Source: Argyresthia goedartella
Lineage: Eukaryota; Arthropoda; Insecta; Lepidoptera; Argyresthiidae
NCBI GenBank assembly: GCA_949825045.1
Contig: OX463808.1
Coordinates: 30,069,674-30,133,673, forward strand
Length of the DNA: 64,000 nucleotides
Direction of reading: 5' to 3'
The notes under the pieces are model-generated. The model was not told where the DNA came from and made no database searches. It saw only the letters and a list, made by a program, of their open reading frames with translations. Position 1 is the first letter of the stretch. Each line of letters starts with the position of its first letter. This document shows, piece after piece, positions 56,701 to 64,000 of this stretch. Position numbers and translations under genes: made by a program.

Positions 56701-58133
56701 TAAACAATGTCCTGGGGATAAACATTAACTGACGCTATTGCCATTCATAAGGAGATGAGTACGCTCTGTTGTGAGAGTAAGGGTATATTGGTGAAGAATG
56801 TTTCGAAAGCTCGAGCTAGATCAGCGTTAGATTTAATAAAATCATACTTACCTTTAAGATTTTACACTTGTTTTTACTTACCTTTAAATTATTGCCCCAA
56901 GGTATAACCAGTTTCACGGTTTATTATTTGCCAAACCTTATATTTTTTATTAAAGTGTAAAGTTTTTACTTTTCTACAAAAACCAACTTAATATTATCTA
57001 ACATAGTCTTGAAATTTTCTTTTAAAGTTATTGGATTTTGTTTATAAAGGTAACATTCAATATAACTAACTCTACTTTTATTAATTCCAAAAGTTACCTA
57101 GTCATTATAATTTGATTTACCGTTGTTGTCACTTTATTGAATTTTATTTGAAAAATGTTGAAGAAGTCGAATTTTGTTCGGGTTCTGTTCTCAGAAGTCC
57201 GGGACTGGCAAATTCATATCTAGGTTTTTCGTACACGTTTCTAGTCTATGGGATCTAATTGGCCTATAAAATGAATGATCTGATTTAGCCTTACTAGTAC
57301 TTGGGAATGGAACTGTTTGATCGCTGTAATCAGATTGCAAGCTGTTAATCACACTTTTACTTCTGAATTCATACGTACAAATGCGTAATCTAAGCAGGTT
57401 TAGCTGGTAAGTGTAACTCTATAGTAGAATTTTTTCGCCTGTGCGAACTCGGTCATATATAAATCATCGGAACAGATAACAGCTTTAGAGAGGGGCTAAC
57501 GGAAGCGCAGGCGCGTTATCGATAAACAAATGAGTCATCGTCGGTGCACTAACTAAACAAATTACAGACGATCCGAACATAAACACACACACAGTTTCAC
57601 AGTTACTTATTTCGTCAATGTCCACAAAACAGTGCGGGTCGCCATTGCCCGATCTCCACGTCCTTTCATCCGACATACCATACGAAATTTATTTCTACCC
57701 TCTTAATTTTATTTTATGACTGAGTTCAAGATTCGCTTGACTTTGACCCTAAGACGTCCGGAAGGCTAAAGCTTTTAACTCATAACAGTTGTTTCGACTT
57801 CTAAAGTGCCACAATGGAGAGTTTTTACGCAAACAATATTACGCCTGTTGGAGCTAATATTCAAAATCGAGTTGTCATCAACAATGTATTGAAGTTTTTT
57901 ACGGAAATAAGAGAAGGTCCCGGAAAGTGTGAGGCACGCTGAAGATCTCCAAACTGAAGATTTACGAAAATCTTACTTGTGTGAGGAGCTGGTGATTCAC
58001 CTGAAGATAGCGAAGATGAGTCCGACATAGAATAATACCAATAAATATCTCTTATTTATTACCACATACTTTTATTTTATTAAAAATGTATCTATTGTGC
58101 CAAATACGTATATATACGTAGTAGACCGCTTAT
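56701..58133. other. Unassigned sequence with a broken short frame
   Basis: From 57814 a short frame MESFYANNITPVGANIQNRV ends at a stop near 57942. After a gap GDSPEDSEDESDIE and a stop follow (about 57989-58035). With the piggyBac-like end just downstream this may be one decayed element, but no diagnostic motif remains. Confidence 0.3.
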
Positions 58134-58207
58134 AGGTTTTATTACCATGGCATGAGGTTTAAAATCGCGATGCGTCAAAATTATGGGTGGCAGTCAATGT
58201 GTTAATC
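58134..58207. mobile_element. piggyBac-like element end
   Basis: GGTTTTATTACCATGGCATG AGGTTTAAAATCGCGA matches the interior of the 6181-6300 insert. It ends GTGGCAGTCAATGTGTTAA, so a TTAA closes it. The opposite end is not identified. Confidence 0.5.
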
Positions 58208-59625
58208 ACTACGTACATAATGTATAATGGGCTATAGCAAAATTCGTAAGAGAATAAAAAAGGGTTCCCCTAAATCTATCGATACCTCACTTTACGTGTT
58301 CGGCACGGGGCGGGGCGGCGTCTTTGACTCGGATTATCTTTAGTTCGCAGTTCTTTATCGACTACAGTTACGCTCATCCCTACGTGAAAACAATAGACTC
58401 CTATCCTGCGCATGAGTGCGACAAAGAGATAAGATATCACTTTCTCGCTCCTATGATTTATAACCGAGTTCGCACAGACGAAAAAAATCTACTAGTCGGC
58501 TCTAAAAATACATGATTTAGATTCAATTATTTAAATAAAGCTATAAATCGTTGTTTCATTGTTGTATCCACAAGTAAATCTGGTATTACATAGTTTAGTG
58601 AGAGCTTCCGCCATAATTTTCTCATAAGTTTCGATTGCCATGGCCTTTTTCATGCCTGGAGGGGTCTGTTATACAGGATAGCTCTATTTGTCTGTCTGGT
58701 TGAGTTGAGAGTTGAGTTTGTCGTAAGTATATATTTACCAATTGTTCAATTGCGATGCACATTTCACATAATACAGGAAAACTCGTGTATAATCCTGGTG
58801 CCCCGCAACAAGCTAATTGCAAGGCTGTTCGCTTCAATACGTGGCTATTGGAGACAACCCCCATAAAATAAAGAAAATTATTTACGTCGCACGAGCTCTG
58901 CGAAGATTACATCCCGAACGTAAATAAGCATTAGCCCGTTTTTTGTTTCTTTATAAACACATCCCGTTTAGACATTGCGAGAAAGGAATACGTACGTAAT
59001 ATGGGGTGATTCGGAATACGGGGGTTACTCGCGACGGCAGTAATCCCGCGGATTGGGAGCCGCTCGCGACAATACGTTCACCAAAATTGTATAAATGAAG
59101 ACGCTATAATTTAAGAGGCGGGCTTATTGCTCCAAGTTGTATCGTTACAGTAGCAGAGCTTCATTAACTTGTTTGTTGAGTAAATAAAACATGGGCATGC
59201 ATAAATTGCGATCCGGCTTGCGTTATTTGCCGGTTTATGGCGGTGGAAGAAACACGAAATACCAACAAATCTGATAGTCACTACCTCTGATAATTCTGTT
59301 CTGTATTTTTACAGCCAAAGGTGACTTGTTTTCAAATGAGCATTATAGCAAGAGTTGGGTTATAAAAGTGCAAATTATATCACGAGACCTCCGCCGCTGA
59401 TTTCCCAGTGGCCAAGTTTTTAGAACAAACAAAACAGGAAGAATGAAAAGAAAAAATATATTTTAAAGTTGAAATGAAAAACAGCTGTCGGACACAAAAG
59501 TTCGCAGACAGTTTGATACAAACCGTCACCGTATCCCGTTGTTTGTAAGTGATGCTTTGTTTGTCATGATTTTACGGATCGACGTTTTATTTTCGTTACT
59601 GTAACTTTGTGTTGACAACAGCGGT
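58208..59625. other. Unassigned sequence
   Basis: No supported feature. Confidence 0.3.
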
Positions 59626-60020
59626 AAAAAACTCGACCAAGTGCGGGTCGGACTCTCACAAGGGTTCCGTACCGTCATACAAGAAAACAAATAAAAATGT
59701 TCGTACTGGGTATCGTAACCAATCACTAATGATCGCCGATGCGAATAAAAGCTGCGGTTATCATATCATCTCATTAAAATGTTTACCCCCTTTACTTTAT
59801 AAAATTTCGTTATGTCAATATTTGTTGCTGTAGAGGGAACAGAAATGCACTAAGGCTTAAGGTCGTGCAACACGATGCGGTGCGGCGCCGCTGCGGCATG
59901 GGAATAATAAGGGCATAATCCCCCCCTCGGCCCCGCCTCGTCTCGCCTTGTTCCGTGCCTTGTGAGGCGCCGCATCGTGTGGCGCGGGGGTTAGTAATAC
60001 GGTCCCGTTTGGCAGCGTTG
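59626..60020 (+). mobile_element. Family L repeat, copy 6, diverged, with nested insert
   Basis: AAAAACTCGACCAAGTGCGG GTCGGACTCTCACAAGGGTT at the left; TTAGTAATACGGTCCCGTTT GGCAGCG at the right. A GC-rich inverted-repeat element interrupts it at about 59861-59988. The terminal GGAACCCTAAAAA is missing. Confidence 0.65.
59861..59988. mobile_element. GC-rich MITE with CACGATGCGG ends
   Basis: CAACACGATGCGGTGCGGCG CC at the left is mirrored by GGCGCCGCATCGTGTGGCG at the right. The interior contains CCCCGCCTCGTCTCGCC. Its composition contrasts sharply with its surroundings. It sits between GAACAGAAATGCAC and GGTTAGTAATACGG of family L. Confidence 0.65.
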
Positions 60021-60155
60021 TAAGAGTAATTTAAACCAATATTTATTCATAGTATTTCCTGCGATCAGAAAATATCAAAATGGGTTTCCCGTATAGCAGA
60101 ATACTTAGCGCTAAATTTTCATGTAATATGCACAAAAGCAGCGTAGCAGGTAGGC

Positions 60156-60393
60156 AGGTACAGATGTAGTGAATAATCCTTTCCTATCGGCAAAACTCGG
60201 ATCAACGATAACACCCGAATGGTGCCGATGTGTCTATGAATTATTGTATTATTAAATTACGTGTAGGTATCAAATAAATCGCATACTTTATTTATCAATG
60301 TCAAATGTCAAATTGTCCGTTTGAGTAGTAAGACAAAAACGAACATTTCCGAGAAAATACGAAAGGAAAGGATTATTCACTACATCTGTACCT
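60156..60393. mobile_element. MITE, 238 bp, about 30-bp near-perfect inverted repeats
   Basis: AGGTACAGATGTAGTGAATA ATCCTTTCC at the left is mirrored exactly by GGAAAGGATTATTCACTACA TCTGTACCT at the right. No obvious target duplication and no coding sense inside. Confidence 0.8.
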
Positions 60394-60858
60394 AATGTTT
60401 ATAATACTAGCAGTAGTATCTGTGGAAGTGAATTGCAGTTTCCATTTTAACCTTTTTCTGAACTTTGCAATGTTAAATTCAAATGTGTTTATTTTGCTTC
60501 GAATTTTACATTTTAGTGCTTAGACTTTAAACGAATTCGTTAATGATGACACTGGATTATGAAGTAAAGGCAGTCCATTTCAACATTTTGAGTTATGGAT
60601 TTAATTAGCAAAACTAATTGACCATTTCACTACGCTACTTACTTACTTTACCTTTCGACTCTTAATTTGAAGTGAAATATTAAGTTAATTTAACTAAACT
60701 CATCGATTTGATAAAGTTAGTCGTTAGTTTAGTATGAAGAACCTACCAAACCCCTGAAAAATATTTGCAACTTTTTGTTACACCTTCAATAGACGATATT
60801 AGAGCTCACTGATGCTCGGCTCTGGTACGAATATTAAGGCGAAATGGTAATTTACACA
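60394..60858. other. Unassigned sequence
   Basis: No supported feature. Confidence 0.3.
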
Positions 60859-61113
60859 ATAATGGTGAACGCACAGCTATCCGCATTCATTCGCAAAGTT
60901 CGCACCGGGCGGATCGACCGCGCCGAAGGAATCTACCGCGCGGCTCTTGCACGCTGCTCGATCGTTGCTCTGTCGCCCATTTGCGGACGATGCGGACGCG
61001 CCGAATCTGATGACGTCATCAGGATTTCGAAGGTAAGGAAGAATTATACAAATAATTCTAAAATTCGATCCGTTCGGCTCTTCGGTGTGGATAGGTGTGC
61101 GTTCACCATTATA
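60859..61113. mobile_element. MITE, about 255 bp, TA-type flanks
   Basis: ATAATGGTGAACGCACAGCT ATCC at the left is mirrored by GGATAGGTGTGCGTTCACCA TTAT at the right with one mismatch. The interior is CG-rich and includes TGATGACGTCATCA, a perfect CRE-type palindrome. The 116-codon frame through it (60844-61194) is a by-product. TA at both ends suggests a Tc1/mariner-type origin. Confidence 0.75.
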
Positions 61114-63837
61114 GGCATTTCTAACCCAGACCGCGACGAAACTGCTGTGGCAAAATGCTCGCAGGGTAGTAGGAAAACAAATCTACTTATATAAGCGAAA
61201 GAATGTTATTAATTTAAAGCGAAACTTTGAACCTACTATACTGTACATGTAAATAGTACTTTGGGAGTAGATTCTGTACGCGTCAGAAGTAATAATACAA
61301 ATATGTGTATTCTTAATGCTCTTTCTCTCAGTGACGTTCAGTGCCCATGATGCGACTTTACACTTACTATTAATCTTATGGAGTTATGCTAGTGAGGCCC
61401 GACAGAGAACGCGAATTAGCCCTGTTCTTGGATTACCTTTGACAACTGCATACAAATATGGAAATATCAAAGTGAAATATCTAAATGTAGAACCATAGTG
61501 GTAGTTACGTTGACGAAAAGATCGATTGTAATGATGTGATATTTTCTTAGAGAAAAGTGTTGATCCCTCCACGCAAGATATTTTAACTCCCAAAGTTTTA
61601 AAACCCTTTCTCGCACGGGAAAATTGAGAGTCTTCGAAAGGCATGGTCCCTTCAGTAACAAGACAGGGGACGGAAGGGTCTTGTCCTAACAATCTCTTAG
61701 AGTAGAGGGTCACCCTTACACCCTGAGGGCAACACATTCTTAGCTCACAAGTAGCCCTTTTGAATCCCTCCTAAAGTTTTCTCTATGTCTATTGCAAATG
61801 TTTCGCATTGTAGAAAGATGGCTAATGACTTTTGTGATTATTCCTACGTTCGTTTGTGTTCGTTTGAGTGGCCTGGCCACATTACATTTAGATATAAAAT
61901 ATTTACATATAACATAGCGTCACGCCTTTTCCCATACAGCGTGGAGAGGCGCAGTACACGTTTATTAATAACCACATATTTTCTGAGAAAAAGTCAGTTC
62001 ATATTTACCGAAGAGATAGAATAAGTATATGAATGAAAATAATTATAGACTAGTAAATAATTGTGACACAGAATACATCTATTGCGGAAAATGTCTTCCT
62101 AAGGTGCACGCCACTCAATCGAAATCTATCTCTCAAAATTTCTAAAGAATAGTCCACAAATGAGTTGACCTCTTGAACACCGTTCAAGAGGCCCTCGAAC
62201 TGTGTCCGGGCTGAGGGCACTCGACACACTCAAAACTATTTCTAAATGAAATACCGAAAGCGGGACCCTACGGAATATCCTCGTTTAATAACTACGTATT
62301 ATTGGTCACCTTTGATCATGACACGACATACCTATGTATATTATGTAGTTGTTAAACAAATTAAGTAACAAAACATATTTTGCACATTTCTGGAATTGCC
62401 AAGTTCCATTCAGATATATTTATTTTAGTTTTACTTCTGAGGGACTGTGTACACACATGTATTTATTTATCAAAAGAAACTCCTGTCTGTTTCAATAACA
62501 CACCGGCATACCGCTAAAGCCTCGACTCACGATGATGTCGGCTATTGATATCCACCTAATCCGAGCACTTGGCTCCCTCGCGCAATTAAAAAGTCATCCG
62601 AGACATCTACTCCGTACACATACGTCTCGAGTAAATCCTTTGAAGCCATCCAAGGCCTGCGACCTCTTGGCTGGGGCAGTCGGAGCTGGTGACCCGGCGT
62701 TATCGTGGGCTAAATCGCTCGTAAAGGGAACAAACCGCGACGTAATGCGATTCCAGAGCAGCCTGGCAGCTACTAGGCTCGGTGCGTTAGCTGCTGGCCG
62801 GTTGTGATTTTGAATTTGGAAACAGAATCGAGATTACTGGCTGGTTTAAAAATAATTTATTTATTTTTAGCTTTTTTGATTTGACATTTGACTTCTAACA
62901 TTTGCCTACTACACAAAATTCATGTTGCACTAAAGAACACTTCGATCCGTCAGAAAGATAGGACGCAAGTTTTCACACAATCAAAGACACCCACTTTTAT
63001 GTGTAAATAAAAGAAAACGACCGTCCCGGAATACTTTTCTGAATGGAAGAAAATATATTGTGCTTCTAGGAAAAGACGAAATTATTTATCTTTACATTGG
63101 ATACCAACAATTTTATATAAGACACAGGCATCATCTTTCAGGCATTTCATCCACATACGAGAGAATATCGCATCCAAAAGCACATTCGGAGTATCAAAAG
63201 TTTTACTGGGTTGAGAGAGAATGCTTAAAGATGACAGAAATGTTATCCCTTAAGTAGATTATGTGTCTCTTTTATCTCCACAAGTCTTGAGTGAAATGTA
63301 TATTATCATATCTTGTGTGAATAATTCTACGGAATTTGTAAAGAGCGACTTACCCTTTTATACTCACGCAAACCTCTGGGACAATGTGCGTGTAATCAGC
63401 ACGCACAACTCTTAACTATTCTACTGTTGAAAGGCTTTTGTGCTACTAGAAATATTAGGGATATGTATGTATATTGTATGGTTTACCTTAAGAACCCGGC
63501 TGGGGTCTAAAATGGCATATAATGGAGTTTCGAGAACGAGGATCACAGAAACAAACTGGCATTAGTGTTAACGTTAAAGCATTTTGTTACACCTAACCTT
63601 TCAGACCGACTAAAGCTAAATCATTAGGAGTTAGAAAGTCTTTTCACCGCGCGCTATTTGATTACCGAATAAATCAAAACTTTACCGATTTCATTATGAA
63701 ACTGCCAACTTGCTGACAGTGTGATTCGCTCTATAAATTTATTATGAGAATAACTACGCCCATTATTAAAATGGCCTCAACGGTTCGAACTATGTAATGA
63801 AACTAACGACTCCATAAACCCGGTCACCACGGAGGAG
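61114..63837. other. Single-copy-like sequence
   Basis: No recognised mobile element. The stretch 62530-62807 is less AT-rich and open for 91 codons on plus (MMSAIDIHLIRALGSLAQLK), unrecognised. A 10-bp-arm hairpin, CCTCTTGAAC-ACC-GTTCAAGAGG, lies at 62170-62192. Confidence 0.35.
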
Positions 63838-63880
63838 TATAAATCCGCGGAACGCTCCACACGTAGCTCCACATCTCATC
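63838..63880 (+). promoter_or_regulatory. TATA-type promoter candidate
   Basis: TATAAA at 63838-63843 (context GAGTATAAATCCGCGG) is followed 30-40 bases later by CTCCACATCTCATCG, which offers initiator-like TCCACAT or CTCATCG. Downstream, CTAATGTATG|GTGAGC at 63929 could be a first-exon donor. A gene entering from the right edge is possible. Confidence 0.35.
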
Positions 63881-64000
63881 GCTATTCAAAGTGGAACTGA
63901 AACAATGTAACGGCAACTCTAATGTATGGTGAGCGAAGAAAATCCAGCAAGTAAACGAGCGCGCGTCGTAAAGCAAAACTATTTTTCGAAAAAAACGGCG

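Noticed and set aside
57814..58035. A piggyBac transposase remnant
   Set aside because: The downstream TTAA end supports a piggyBac-like element, but the short peptides carry no recognisable transposase motif and the other end was not found.
60844..61194. 116-codon frame
   Set aside because: It lies over a CG-rich MITE, which has few stops for compositional reasons; the inverted repeats explain the region better.
62532..62807. 91-codon frame with GC-richer composition
   Set aside because: Could be coding but has no motif or splice support that I can see, so it is not called.

Overview
The window is AT-rich eukaryotic DNA, most likely from a moth or butterfly. The case for Lepidoptera rests on its repeats: 5'-truncated Jockey/CR1-type LINEs ending in short (TTTGACT)n or (TTGACTA)n tails, several tRNA-derived SINEs, a long repeat with GGTTCCGT / GGAACCCTAAAAA ends in six copies, and many MITEs (short non-autonomous inverted-repeat elements). 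I recognise these types from Lepidoptera but could not search a database. There is no complete host gene, rRNA gene, functional tRNA gene, CRISPR array or bacterial operon. The window reads as intergenic or long-intron DNA full of mobile elements, with one plausible 54-bp internal exon (26780-26833, + strand), one possible recursive splice site (39684/39685) and one TATA-type promoter candidate at the right edge (63838).

The main result is at 6-12.3 kb. A 24-bp minisatellite has been split twice. First, a 5'-truncated LINE (about 6109-6580), itself carrying a 120-bp TTAA-flanked insert, sits inside it. Second, a 4,992-bp P-type transposon (7210-12201) sits inside it, with perfect 20-bp terminal inverted repeats and a perfect 8-bp target duplication (GTTGGGAT). 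On the minus strand the P element holds a six-exon gene in one continuous reading frame across all splice junctions: a THAP zinc finger split over exons 1-2, two homologous 66-bp exons in tandem, and a large P/THAP9-type transposase exon. The large exon has three frameshifts and two stop codons, so as read the element is dead.

Other layout. 0.8 kb: 19-bp array of TGACAGCTGTCA palindromes. 1.6-2.7 kb: first copies of a compound fold-back family (family A). 3.6-5.8 kb: three abutting MITEs, each containing another insertion. 14-16 kb: three SINEs, one with an internal inverted duplication. 17-22 kb: LINE fragments, two nearly identical in tandem. 22.4-23.2 kb: two family A copies meeting in opposite orientation. 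23-37 kb: mostly single-copy sequence. 37-41 kb: LINE and SINE fragments. 41-43 kb: a local duplication that fixes the ends of the GGTTCCGT repeat, another family A copy and a GC-rich patch. 43.8-48.8 kb: degraded LINEs, a hAT-like MITE with 8-bp target duplication and a perfect 31-bp-arm hairpin. 51-54 kb: SINE and a nest of repeats. 54-64 kb: mainly single-copy, with four small inverted-repeat elements or remnants.

Limits: everything was read by eye. Family names rest on motif recognition, and element ends are uncertain by a few bases unless a target duplication or an empty site is described.
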